Assembly (NCBI RefSeq): GCF_039532605.1
Contig: NZ_BAAARY010000032.1
Location: 1 to 13,817 of the forward strand
Length of the DNA stretch: 13,817 bases
Reading direction: 5' to 3'
Origin: Pilimelia columellifera
GTDB lineage: Bacteria > Actinomycetota > Actinomycetes > Mycobacteriales > Micromonosporaceae
Both the position numbers and the translations under genes were made by a program. The notes beneath the pieces were generated by a model. The model was given only the letters and a program-made list of their open reading frames with translations. It searched no databases and was not told the origin of the DNA. Of this stretch, positions 1 to 6,302 are shown in pieces (the stretch's first letter is position 1; every line of letters begins with the position of its first letter).

Positions 1-5
1 CGTAG

Positions 6-266
6 CCGACTGCACGCCCCGCTTTTGGGCTGAAAGTGCGCACCGGCCCGCCACCGTCATCCTGGCTCGCGGAGATCCTGCGCGCGGCACAGCATCGCGG
101 GGAGCTCGGCGTTCACATCGACGCCGAGGTGGAGGCGGTGCTGCTGCTCGCTGTCCACGACGGCCTAATTAGCAGCCGGCGGCCAGACATCGTCAGCGAC
201 AACGGCCCCCACCACGCCCGACCGGCCGACGACGTCCGCTACAGCCTCGACCGCCACCACCGCTGA
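6..266 (+). pseudogene. C-terminal remnant of a TetR-family regulator
   Basis: The frame is open from just after a TAG at 3-5 to a TGA at 264-266. A GTG at 36 could start 76 residues, but no ribosome binding site precedes it. The residues resemble the ligand-binding C-terminus of TetR-family repressors: 'LAEILRAAQHRGEL', then an acidic helix 'IDAEVEAVLLLAVHDGL', and an ending 'DDVRYSLDRHHR' like the last helix of the family. The N-terminal DNA-binding HTH, about 120 residues of a normal ~200-aa protein, is missing or lies outside the window in another frame. The stop codon falls inside the first unit of the adjacent repeat array, so a rearrangement probably trimmed this end. The family call rests on pattern recall, not alignment. 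It could also be chance coding. Confidence 0.4.
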
Positions 267-395
267 CATCAACTTGTCGTGGCCGCTGACATCAACCTGT
301 CCAAACCGCTGACGTCAACCTGTCGCTCAACAACTGACATTTACCTGGCGCAGCCACTGACAAGTACCCGGCGTACCCGCTGACATTTAGCTGGC
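263..395. repeat. Six 16-bp direct repeats at 23-bp period, probable transposon end
   Basis: Six imperfect copies of CTGACATCAACCTGTC / CTGACATTTACCTGGC lie at 263-278, 286-301, 309-324, 334-349, 357-372 and 380-395. Start-to-start distances are 23, 23, 25, 23 and 23 bp. The first three copies share the ATCAAC/GTCAAC core and end in TGTC; the last three share ATTTA-type cores and end in GGC. IS21-family elements are known for multiple transposase-binding repeats at their ends, with TGTCAG-type tips, and this array fits that form. No transposase gene is present, so it is either a solo relic or the edge of an element lying outside the window. The period near two helical turns also allows regulatory or iteron-like binding sites. 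Confidence 0.6.
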
Positions 396-520
396 GCGCA
401 ACATCTCGCGCCGGTGGCCGCGTCCAGTCCGCCCCGCTGCGCGCGGAGCAAGTTAAAGACTGTTATACCCATTAGCCGCATGGCGTGGCGTCGGTCGCTG
501 CGCTCCAGGAGGTGTGGCTG
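396..520 (+). promoter_or_regulatory. Upstream region of the mobC-like gene, possible promoter or oriT
   Basis: Between the repeat array and the mobC-like gene, an unusually AT-rich patch at about 451-475 (TTAAAG followed by TTATACCC and ATTAG) interrupts very GC-rich DNA. AGGAGG at 507-512 is a strong ribosome binding site that fixes the ATG at 521. MobC-type genes commonly sit next to their oriT, so the patch could be a nick region or a -10 element. I could not match it to a known nic consensus or find a convincing -35. Confidence 0.25.
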
Positions 521-955
521 ATGGCCGGTAAGGATAAGTTCGGCGCCACGGTGCGTGGCGCAGTGACTGGGCGGCGCCGGCAGCGCGCCGCTGATGGGCG
601 TCCGCACGTGGTGCGGGTGACGTACTCGGCCGACGAGTTGGCTCAGGTGAGGGCGCTTGCCGCCTGTGCCCGGTTGGCGACCGCGACGTTCGTCGCGGAG
701 GCGTCGTTGGACCCGATCCGCCCGCATCCGGGCGATGACTTGGGCGAGGTCCGCGAGCTGTTGCGTGAGCTGATGAGCGTGCACCGGCAGTTGCGCGGAG
801 CCTGCACGAACCTCAACCAGGCCGTCGCTGCGTTCAACTCCACTGGCGTTGCCCCGGAGCAACTGGCGGAGATCGCGGCTTACGTCCGCCGTGTCACCAC
901 GGCCGTTGACCACACCCTTGTCAAGGTCGTCGAGGTCTTTCCCGGGCGCCGCTGA
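521..955 (+). CDS. mobC: MobC-like relaxosome accessory protein
   Basis: This 144-aa protein resembles plasmid mobilization proteins of the MobC family, which bind oriT and help a relaxase melt and nick DNA. A basic N-terminus (residues 1-28) leads into a ribbon-helix-helix-like segment, residues 30-63, with strand 'VVRVTYSADE', a helix, then 'TFVAEASL'. The family signature follows near residues 88-108: 'HRQLRGACTNLNQAVAAFN', the G-x-NLNQ-x-A-x-x-x-N pattern. The ATG at 521 is chosen because AGGAGG lies 8 bp before it; an in-frame ATG at 485 has no such site. No relaxase follows: the next ORF is tiny and a hairpin then ends the plus-strand unit. The gene may therefore be an orphan or may serve a relaxase encoded elsewhere. 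Family assignment is fairly secure; function here is inferred. Confidence 0.75.
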   Translation: MAGKDKFGATVRGAVTGRRRQRAADGRPHVVRVTYSADELAQVRALAACARLATATFVAEASLDPIRPHPGDDLGEVRELLRELMSVHRQLRGACTNLNQAVAAFNSTGVAPEQLAEIAAYVRRVTTAVDHTLVKVVEVFPGRR

Positions 956-1173
956 TTCCAGACCATCGTGCTGGCCCGTCAGTGACGGCCGAGCCGATCA
1001 CGCGCTGGTCTGCCCGGCGCAGCGGACGCCTGCTGGCGGGCGTGTTCGACCCCTACCAGGATCGACACACCGCTAATAGGGCTTGCAATTCCAACGGGCC
1101 GGCGTGGTGGGGTGTTGATGTCTACCGTGGCGTGTGGAAACCGTTGCCCCGTACGCCCTTTGCAGGAGACGCG

Positions 1174-1287
1174 ATGTTGGCACCTGAGATCGACGTCCTG
1201 GTCGACCCGGACGACCTGGCGCAGCTGCTCGACGATGACCACGATTTCGTCGTCGATGACCTGGATGAGGAGTACGAGAGGCTGTGA
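1174..1287 (+). CDS. 37-aa acidic hypothetical protein
   Basis: A small ORF begins at ATG 1174 behind AGGAGA at 1164-1169. Its product is strikingly acidic, with 14 Asp/Glu in 37 residues and a core of 'DPDDLAQLLDDDHDF'. It ends eight bases before a perfect hairpin terminator, which supports a transcribed unit. The same frame is open upstream to a GTG at 982, which would give 101 residues, but that start has no ribosome binding site. I do not recognise a family. An acidic peptide could bind a basic DNA-binding partner such as the MobC-like protein, but that is speculation. The 956-1173 interval before it holds no other supported gene. Confidence 0.45.
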   Translation: MLAPEIDVLVDPDDLAQLLDDDHDFVVDDLDEEYERL

Positions 1288-1291
1288 CATG

Positions 1292-1328
1292 CCGCAGGGC
1301 CGCCCCGATGACTGGGGCGGCCCTGCGG
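1292..1328. terminator. Perfect 15-bp hairpin, likely bidirectional terminator
   Basis: CCGCAGGGCCGCCCC (1292-1306) and its exact complement (1314-1328) flank a 7-nt loop. There is no T-tract, as is common for actinobacterial terminators. It sits between the convergent ends of the plus-strand ORF (1287) and the long minus-strand operon (1382), so it probably terminates both. Confidence 0.8.
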
Positions 1329-1381
1329 TGTTGCACGGTAGCGGCCGGATCCGACAATTGCGGGCCGGCTGCGGGTTGTGG

Positions 1382-2017
1382 TTACTCGTCGACGTCGACC
1401 GTGCTGTTGGTGGTGTGGATGCGGATGCTGGGCCAGGTGGCGGGCCAGGTGGTGTAGACGGTGACTGACAGCAGCGCCCACACCGCGGCGGTGATGGCGG
1501 CGGCGGTGACTTGACCGGGGCCGGTGGTGCCGGCGTAGACGGCGGCGGTGGTCAGCGTGCCGGTGATGGCCCAGCCGATGCGGGCGGACAGGGCGTTGGT
1601 CAGGCTGCCGCGTGTCCAGGTGATCGCGGTCAGGACCAGCCAGAGGGTGAACGCTTGCCCGCCGGTGATGGGCAGACCGGCGGTGTGGGTGTGCAGGTAG
1701 GAGTGGACGGGGTCGGTGATGGTGTGCAGCAGCGGCCCGGCCACGAACTGGCCGAGGTGGTCGAGTAGGTCGGTGGCGTGGCCGGCGCCGGCGTCGGTGG
1801 CCTGTCCTGCGGCGCCGAGCCAACCGGCGACGGTGTTGACCAGGGCGAAAATCAGCCAGCCGGCGAACACCACGGCGGCGGTGGCGCTGGTGATGAGCGC
1901 GGCGGTGGCGGCACGGCCGCGGTCGCGGGCGGCGTGCCAGATTTCGGTGGTGATGTCGGTGGCGATGGTCCGCCAGTCGTCGTTGGTGGGCTGGTTGTTG
2001 TAGGGGTGGCTGAACAT
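1382..2017 (-). CDS. Four-helix hypothetical membrane protein
   Basis: This 211-aa protein has a polar N-terminus (1-35) and about four hydrophobic segments near residues 38-68, 118-136, 146-163 and 168-190, with a short acidic tail ending 'STVDVDE'. The ATG at 2017 is preceded by AAGGAGA (2026-2032) at 8-bp spacing. It is the last gene of the transfer operon, directly after the FtsK/TraB-like translocase and before the shared terminator. Placement suggests a membrane component of the transfer or spreading apparatus, comparable in role to Spd proteins of actinomycete plasmids, but I recognise no specific family. Threonine is frequent in its second half. Coding is well supported by codon bias and the ribosome binding site; function is inferred from context only. 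Confidence 0.75.
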   Translation of the reverse strand: MFSHPYNNQPTNDDWRTIATDITTEIWHAARDRGRAATAALITSATAAVVFAGWLIFALVNTVAGWLGAAGQATDAGAGHATDLLDHLGQFVAGPLLHTITDPVHSYLHTHTAGLPITGGQAFTLWLVLTAITWTRGSLTNALSARIGWAITGTLTTAAVYAGTTGPGQVTAAAITAAVWALLSVTVYTTWPATWPSIRIHTTNSTVDVDE

Positions 2018-2065
2018 GTCGGGGGTCTCCTTCGCTGGGGGTGGTGTTCGGTCGTAGGCGGTGGG

Positions 2066-4024
2066 TCAGGCGATGGTGTAGACGCCGTTTTTCTGTTCGG
2101 GGCGCATGATGCGGTTGGTTTTGGCGAGTCGGTCCAGGACGGCGTAGAGCTGGGCTTTGGCGACGGGGCAGTCGGGTCGGTCGAGTAGGGCTTGGGCGGT
2201 GGTGGGGGAGCGGCGCAGGCAGGTCAGCACCCATTCGGGGGTGTTCTTGGGCTGCGGTTCGGCGTCGGATGTGACGGGTTTGGCGCTGATGCCGAACGCG
2301 GCGCGTAGCCGGCTGGCGGCGCCGTAGGCGACGTCGGATGGCCCTGCCGCGGATGTGTGGGTCGCGCCGGTGGCGGCGTTGCCGAGCTTGGGTATGGGCG
2401 TTTGGGCGTCGACCGGCGGGACGTGCCAGTCCACTGGCCGGTAGGTGACCTCATCTGCGGCGGCGTCCTCGTCGAGCAGCGGCACCCGGCAGAGCATTCC
2501 GACCTGGGGGGCGTCGCGTAGGTAGCCCATGCCGGCGGTGGTGCGCACTTCGCCGTCGTCGTCGGTGACCTCTTTGGGTAGGGCGAACGGGTCGCCGACG
2601 AAGTCATCCGGCAACACGGTCGTGCCCGAGCCTCGGTTGGACAGCCGCATGATGAGGCAGTTGCCGGCGACGAGGGCGTCGCGGATGCGGATGGACCCGC
2701 CCAACGACTTCATCTGCGGGATTTGGGTGGCGAACACGATGCCGACGCCGGTTTTGCGGCAGATGGCCACCAGCTCCTCGACCAGGGCGATCAGGTCTTT
2801 GTCCTGGGCGATGAGGACCATGTGGCACTCGTCGATGATGGCCAGCAGTGGCCGTAGACCGAGTTTGGCGATTTCCGGGTCGTCGGGGTCGAAGAAGTCC
2901 CGGCGGATGCCGGCCAGCAGTTTGGAGCGGTACAGCACCTCGTTGTAGAGGCGCAGCAGCAGCAGCCGTACCGCGTTCACGCCGCTGTGGTACTCCACGC
3001 AGTCCTGCCAGGCCGGTAGGCTCTGGCCGTTTTGCGGGTCGCCGATGACGACGTCGAAGTCTCCGTCGGTCGCGTTGACGATGAGCACGCCCAGGGCGCG
3101 GCTCTTACCGGCGCCGGAGGATCCGACGATGAGGCCGTTGAGGGTGCCGAACTTGGGTCGGCGTAGCACCCACCAGCCGGGGGTGCCGTCGGCGAAGGTG
3201 GCCAGCTGGACGCGGCCGTCGGTGTAGGTGGCGCCGGTCCAGGCGACGCCGTGTTCGATGTAGGACTGCTCGACGATCGCCAGTTGGAGGACGGCGGCTT
3301 TGCGGGTGCGCCGCCAGCCGACGGAGCCGTCGTTGAGGTCCAGGGCGACCTCGATGTCGGGGCCGGAGGTCAGCAGCGGTTTGCGTTTGGTCCCTGGGGC
3401 CAGGCGGATGACCAGCTCGGTGACGCCGGGGCGGGGGTGGACGGCCTGCTCGACGCGGGTGCCGGCGCACAGCGCTTGGGCCAGGATCTGGTTCTGCCAG
3501 CGGGCCACCCACCGGGCGGTCAGGTCGGCCTGCGGCGCCGCGATGACTACCGCATTGGCGCGGCCGCGTAGGTGGTGCCACCACGGCCAGCCGAGCACGG
3601 CGGCCAGCAGGCACGGCCCGAACACCGCCAGGGTGGGGTGGGCGGTGAGGGTGTCGGGGCCGGCGGCGACGGTGGCGGTGGCGTAAACGGCCAGCGCGCC
3701 GGCGACCAGCGCCCGGTACAGCCGGACGACGGTGTTGCGGGCCGGCCACCCGGCGGCGATGCCGGCGACGGTCAGGGCGAGCAGGCCGACCAGGGTCCAC
3801 TTCAGGTGCAGCCATGAGGCGACGGCGACGACGGCCAGCTCAGCGCCGGCCCAGTAGGCCGGTGCCAGCCGCGCCCACGTTCTGCGCAGCGCCCACCCGG
3901 CGGCCACGACGATGGCCACGATGCCGGCGGCGAACGCCCGGCCCAGGGTGCCCCAGCCCTGCTCACGTTCGGTGCTGTCGTTGTTGCTGGTCTTGGCCGG
4001 CCGCTGCGCGGTGGTGGTGGCCAT
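2066..4024 (-). CDS. traB: FtsK/SpoIIIE-type DNA translocase, TraB-like conjugation motor
   Basis: This 652-aa protein has the layout of actinomycete TraB/FtsK translocases, hexameric ATPases that pump double-stranded DNA between cells at the hyphal membrane. Residues 28-150 contain about four to five hydrophobic segments. The motor domain follows: Walker A 'GSSGAGKS' at 301-308, 'IGDPQNGQS' at 327-335 typical of the FtsK subfamily, Walker B 'LLAIIDECH' at 393-401, and 'GIVFATQIPQ' near 428-437, a sensor-like strand. Residues 595-652 form a predicted winged helix, where TraB/FtsK gamma domains read short DNA motifs. The ATG at 4024 has GGGAG (4031-4035) six bases upstream. All ATPase motifs look intact. 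A hairpin and a 21-bp tandem repeat lie just upstream. The conjugation role is inferred from family and operon; a chromosomal FtsK is unlikely given the size and neighbours. Confidence 0.88.
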   Translation of the reverse strand: MATTTAQRPAKTSNNDSTEREQGWGTLGRAFAAGIVAIVVAAGWALRRTWARLAPAYWAGAELAVVAVASWLHLKWTLVGLLALTVAGIAAGWPARNTVVRLYRALVAGALAVYATATVAAGPDTLTAHPTLAVFGPCLLAAVLGWPWWHHLRGRANAVVIAAPQADLTARWVARWQNQILAQALCAGTRVEQAVHPRPGVTELVIRLAPGTKRKPLLTSGPDIEVALDLNDGSVGWRRTRKAAVLQLAIVEQSYIEHGVAWTGATYTDGRVQLATFADGTPGWWVLRRPKFGTLNGLIVGSSGAGKSRALGVLIVNATDGDFDVVIGDPQNGQSLPAWQDCVEYHSGVNAVRLLLLRLYNEVLYRSKLLAGIRRDFFDPDDPEIAKLGLRPLLAIIDECHMVLIAQDKDLIALVEELVAICRKTGVGIVFATQIPQMKSLGGSIRIRDALVAGNCLIMRLSNRGSGTTVLPDDFVGDPFALPKEVTDDDGEVRTTAGMGYLRDAPQVGMLCRVPLLDEDAAADEVTYRPVDWHVPPVDAQTPIPKLGNAATGATHTSAAGPSDVAYGAASRLRAAFGISAKPVTSDAEPQPKNTPEWVLTCLRRSPTTAQALLDRPDCPVAKAQLYAVLDRLAKTNRIMRPEQKNGVYTIA

Positions 4025-4035
4025 CAGGCACTCCC

Positions 4036-4077
4036 TTTCTTGGCGCTGGACAGGGGTTTCTTGGCGCTGGGCAGGGG
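4036..4077. repeat. Tandem 21-bp duplication in the translocase leader
   Basis: Positions 4036-4056 and 4057-4077 are adjacent copies of a 21-bp unit (TTTCTTGGCGCTGG, A or G, then CAGGGG), differing at one base (4050 versus 4071). The block lies between the upstream gene's hairpin and the ribosome binding site of the translocase on the minus strand. It may be a recent slippage duplication or two protein-binding sites. Confidence 0.85.
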
Positions 4078-4112
4078 TCGGGGGCGGGACGTTGGCTCAT
4101 CCCGCCCCCGAC
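4077..4112 (-). terminator. 13-bp perfect hairpin inside the transfer operon
   Basis: GTCGGGGGCGGGA (4077-4089) and its exact complement (4100-4112) enclose a 10-nt loop. It lies just after the stop of the 341-aa gene and before the translocase, so minus-strand transcripts meet it about 50 nt upstream of the translocase start. It may attenuate transcription or protect and process the mRNA, lowering or uncoupling expression of the motor. Confidence 0.65.
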
Positions 4113-4129
4113 GGCGGTGGCAGCAGCGG

Positions 4130-5155
4130 TTAGCCGACCAGGACTTCGGCGGAGGCCAGGTTCCCGGCGTCGGCGACGGTTTCGGCGACGTGCCCGTCGC
4201 GGGCGTTGAAGTCGGCCAGGGCGGCCTCCAGCTCCTCGACCGAGGTCTGTAGGGCGCTGTGGGCGGTGTTCATCTGGTCGGCGGCGTCGCGCAGGTGCCC
4301 GATGGTGGAGGCGGCCATCTCCAAAGATTCGAACCGGTCGGCGGCCTCGCCCAGGACGGCGGCGACGCCGGACAGTTCCTCGGCCCGTTCGTTGGTGGTC
4401 TCGATGGCGGTGGCGAACGCGGCGCGGATCTCCTCGGGGCCAGTGGCTTCCAGGTTCATCAGGTTCTCCTTCTTGGCGGTGGTGGTTCCGGCGGCCGGGC
4501 GGCCGCCGGTGGGGTCGGTGACCGGCTGCCCGTCGACGCCGGCTGGGTCGGTAGTGGTGTGGCTGGCGGCCGCGACGGCGTCGTCGTCCTGGCCGTCGTT
4601 GGCGGCGGTTGGCTGGCCGGGTGCGGCTGGCCCGGCGGTGGTCGCGGCGCCGCCGGAGATGACGGTCAGCCGTGGCCCCCGCTGCCCGCTGGCTGGCTGC
4701 GGCGCGGCGGCGGGCTGCTCCTGCTGGTCGTCCTGGTCGTCGGCGGGGTGCTGGGCGTTGGTGTGTTCGGCGCCGGCGGCGTGAGCGTTGACCTGGACTT
4801 GGTAGCCGCGGGAGGTCCACCCGCATAGGTCGCAGTCGGCGTAGAACAGGTTGTCGTCCTCGTCGAGGGTGACCAGCACCCCGTCGATGGCCTGCTCGCC
4901 GCGGCGGCGTGCTTTGCGTTGCCGGCGGGAGCTACGAGCGGCGGCGACGGCGTCCTCGGCGGCGCCGGCGAGGTAGTCGCCGAACGCCGACCCGATCCGC
5001 CGACCGGCGTCCGACCCGCCGGCGGCTTTGCGGCCGGCGGCGCGTTGAGCCAGGCGAGGCGACTGTTTGCCGCGGACGGCGGCCATGGCGTCGTCGAACA
5101 CCATCACGGCGAACTTGGCGATGACCAGCCACAGCAGGGCGTCCCAGATCATCAC
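4130..5155 (-). CDS. Membrane-anchored Cys/His-motif and coiled-coil protein with internal start
   Basis: This 341-aa protein has a hydrophobic N-terminal helix (residues 3-20) and a basic region with 'SSRRQRKARRR' (75-85). A C2H2-like cluster follows, 'CDLCGW' at 108-113 and His at 125, 131 and 136. Next come a long Gln/Ala/Pro/Asp-rich linker (137-230) and an Ala/Glu-rich coiled coil (235-320). The GTG at 5155 overlaps the preceding stop as GTGA; an ATG one codon later is equally possible. At codon 233 an in-frame ATG (4459) follows AGGAGA (4465-4470) with 5-bp spacing, so a free 109-aa coiled-coil protein is probably also made, or the gene is a fusion of two ancestral ORFs. I know no family name. 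The domain order suggests a membrane adaptor of the transfer apparatus. Confidence 0.7.
   Translation of the reverse strand: MMIWDALLWLVIAKFAVMVFDDAMAAVRGKQSPRLAQRAAGRKAAGGSDAGRRIGSAFGDYLAGAAEDAVAAARSSRRQRKARRRGEQAIDGVLVTLDEDDNLFYADCDLCGWTSRGYQVQVNAHAAGAEHTNAQHPADDQDDQQEQPAAAPQPASGQRGPRLTVISGGAATTAGPAAPGQPTAANDGQDDDAVAAASHTTTDPAGVDGQPVTDPTGGRPAAGTTTAKKENLMNLEATGPEEIRAAFATAIETTNERAEELSGVAAVLGEAADRFESLEMAASTIGHLRDAADQMNTAHSALQTSVEELEAALADFNARDGHVAETVADAGNLASAEVLVG
4465..4470 (-). promoter_or_regulatory. Internal ribosome binding site for a 109-aa C-terminal product
   Basis: On the minus strand AAGAAGGAGAACCTG precedes the in-frame ATG at 4459, giving an AGGAGA five bases upstream. Few internal Met codons have so good a site by chance. 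It would initiate 'MNLEATGPEE', the coiled-coil portion alone (4130-4459). Confidence 0.55.
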
Positions 5156-5610
5156 GACGCCACGCTCCGGATCGCGTCGCCGACGCTGGCGGCCACCAGG
5201 GGCAGCAGCACGGCGCAGCCCAACGCGGCGTGCGCTGACGCCCCGCCGCCCCGCCGGCCCCCGCCGCCGGCGCTGGACTTGCCGGCGCCGCCTTTGGCGC
5301 CGCTTTTGCCGGCGCCGGCTTTACGGCCGCTGCGTAGGAACACGATGACGACCACGGCCAGGGCCAGGGCCAACACGGTCGGGATCGCCGCGGCGGTCGC
5401 CGACGCCGGTTGGCCCACGAACCGGCCTACCGGCCCGGCCAACACACCGGCGCCTTTGCCGAGCCACGTGGTCACGACGGTGGCGACCCAGCCGGCTAGC
5501 AGCGACCCGACCAGCAGGCCCAGGAGCACCCGCAGGCGCGGGGTCAAACCGAAGTACAGAGACAAGCCGATGTAGACCAGCCCGCCCAACACGATGAATG
5601 CCGCAGTCAT
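5152..5610 (-). CDS. Small membrane protein with Gly/Lys-rich loop
   Basis: This 152-aa protein has hydrophobic segments at about residues 3-21, 28-50 and 73-92. A low-complexity basic stretch follows at 93-125, rich in Gly, Ala and Lys with repeated 'AGKS' and 'GAKGG', and then a last hydrophobic helix near 128-143. The ATG at 5610 follows GGAGGAA (minus strand), which favours it over longer starts reaching 5700. The gene follows the 149-aa membrane protein by 17 bases, and its stop overlaps the next start by four bases. I infer a membrane component of the transfer operon. The cytoplasmic basic loop could contact DNA or an acidic partner. No family was recognised. Confidence 0.7.
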   Translation of the reverse strand: MTAAFIVLGGLVYIGLSLYFGLTPRLRVLLGLLVGSLLAGWVATVVTTWLGKGAGVLAGPVGRFVGQPASATAAAIPTVLALALAVVVIVFLRSGRKAGAGKSGAKGGAGKSSAGGGGRRGGGASAHAALGCAVLLPLVAASVGDAIRSVAS

Positions 5611-5627
5611 GTCGATTTCCTCCAATC

Positions 5628-6077
5628 TCACAGGGTCGCGAGCAGGACCGCTGTCACAGCGACAGCGGCCAGCAGACGCAAGGGGTGGGTGAACAGCCAC
5701 GAGAACAGGTGCAGAACGGCCCGGGGGGCGATGACAGCCAGCGCCCAGAACGCCATCGCGACCTCGCCCGGGGTGCGGTCCTCGGCCTTAGCCGCGGCGA
5801 CGCGGGCGACCAGGACGCGCAGCGGCTCGGGGGCGCCGGTCCATACCGTCGTGACGCTCTCCCACTCCCCCGGAACGTCACGCAGCGTGAGTCTGGTGCC
5901 GGACTCCAGACCAGACTCGACCACCCCAATTTGAGGTGTTTGATCCGAATCCTGGTCTGGTGTGGTCTGGCCCTCTGACTGCGTGATGGGCAGTCGAATG
6001 ACCCGCCCTGCCGGCCGGACCAGACTCGCCGCGTTACGCGACTGTCCGTAATCGTTATCTGCGGGTTGAGCGCCCAT
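5628..6077 (-). CDS. Small protein with C-terminal membrane hairpin
   Basis: This 149-aa protein begins at ATG 6077 behind a near-ideal AGGAGGTGA (6081-6089). Residues 1-60 are polar and rich in Gln, Asp, Ser and Thr. A compact segment 'LTLRDVPGEWESVTTVWTGAPEPLRVLVARVAAAKAEDRTPGEVAMAFW' follows, then two hydrophobic helices at about 107-127 and 131-149. The N-terminal coding DNA contains a cluster of CCAGAC/GTCTGG motifs, annotated separately. It lies between the 55-aa gene and another small membrane protein, so a role in transfer or plasmid spreading is likely by context. I do not recognise the family. Confidence 0.7.
   Translation of the reverse strand: MGAQPADNDYGQSRNAASLVRPAGRVIRLPITQSEGQTTPDQDSDQTPQIGVVESGLESGTRLTLRDVPGEWESVTTVWTGAPEPLRVLVARVAAAKAEDRTPGEVAMAFWALAVIAPRAVLHLFSWLFTHPLRLLAAVAVTAVLLATL
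5889..6027. repeat. Cluster of six CCAGAC/GTCTGG motifs with an inverted repeat
   Basis: CCAGAC or its complement occurs at 5891, 5906, 5911, 5955, 5965 and 6020. GAGTCTGGT (5889-5897) and ACCAGACTC (5910-5918) form a perfect 9-bp inverted repeat with a 12-bp spacer, and ACCAGACTC recurs at 6019-6027. TGGTCTGG is directly repeated ten bases apart (5953, 5963). The cluster is inside the 5' part of a coding gene and may be a protein-binding site. Confidence 0.55.
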
Positions 6078-6123
6078 AAGTCACCTCCTCGGTCGGTGTT
6101 GAATCGCTGCGGTTCGGGGTCGG

Positions 6124-6291
6124 TCAGCTCTTGCTCGCGGCGTAGAAGGCCAGGGACGCCGCCGCGCTCACGTCGATGACGGCCAGGTCGCCCAGGGCGG
6201 CCTTGACGCCCCCCTCGTCGCCGGCGGCCAGGGCGGCCTTGAAACGGTCGAGAATGTCCTTAACGTGCTGGGTTAGCTCGGTTTTGGGCAT
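6124..6291 (-). CDS. 55-aa helical hypothetical protein
   Basis: This small ORF encodes 55 residues, 'MPKTELTQHVKDILDRFKAALAAGDEGGVKAALGDLAVIDVSAAASLAFYAASKS', given in words as an amphipathic helix, an acidic glycine turn and a second Ala-rich helix. The ATG at 6291 has AGGAG a few bases upstream. A GTG at 6306 overlaps the DUF2637 gene's stop as GTGA but has no ribosome binding site, so 60 residues is the alternative. The helix-turn-helix shape is that of a small helical hairpin, not a DNA-binding HTH. Position directly after the DUF2637/SpdB-like gene suggests a small partner of it. No family recognised. Confidence 0.6.
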   Translation of the reverse strand: MPKTELTQHVKDILDRFKAALAAGDEGGVKAALGDLAVIDVSAAASLAFYAASKS

Positions 6292-6302
6292 CGGGTGCTC
6301 CT

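Noticed and set aside
263..395. Repeat array considered as a CRISPR array
   Set aside because: Units are only ~16 bp and degenerate, with about 7-bp gaps, and no cas genes are present.
341..913. 190-codon minus-strand frame opposite mobC
   Set aside because: It runs across the repeat array and antisense to a protein with a recognisable MobC signature.
982..1287. Longer 101-aa version of the small acidic ORF starting at GTG 982
   Set aside because: No ribosome binding site before 982 and no recognisable content in the first 64 residues; the start at 1174 has AGGAGA.
1122..2234. 370-codon open frame on the minus strand rich in Arg, His and Pro
   Set aside because: It overlaps two well-supported minus-strand genes in another frame, and its His/Arg/Pro repeats are typical of a shifted reading of high-GC coding DNA.
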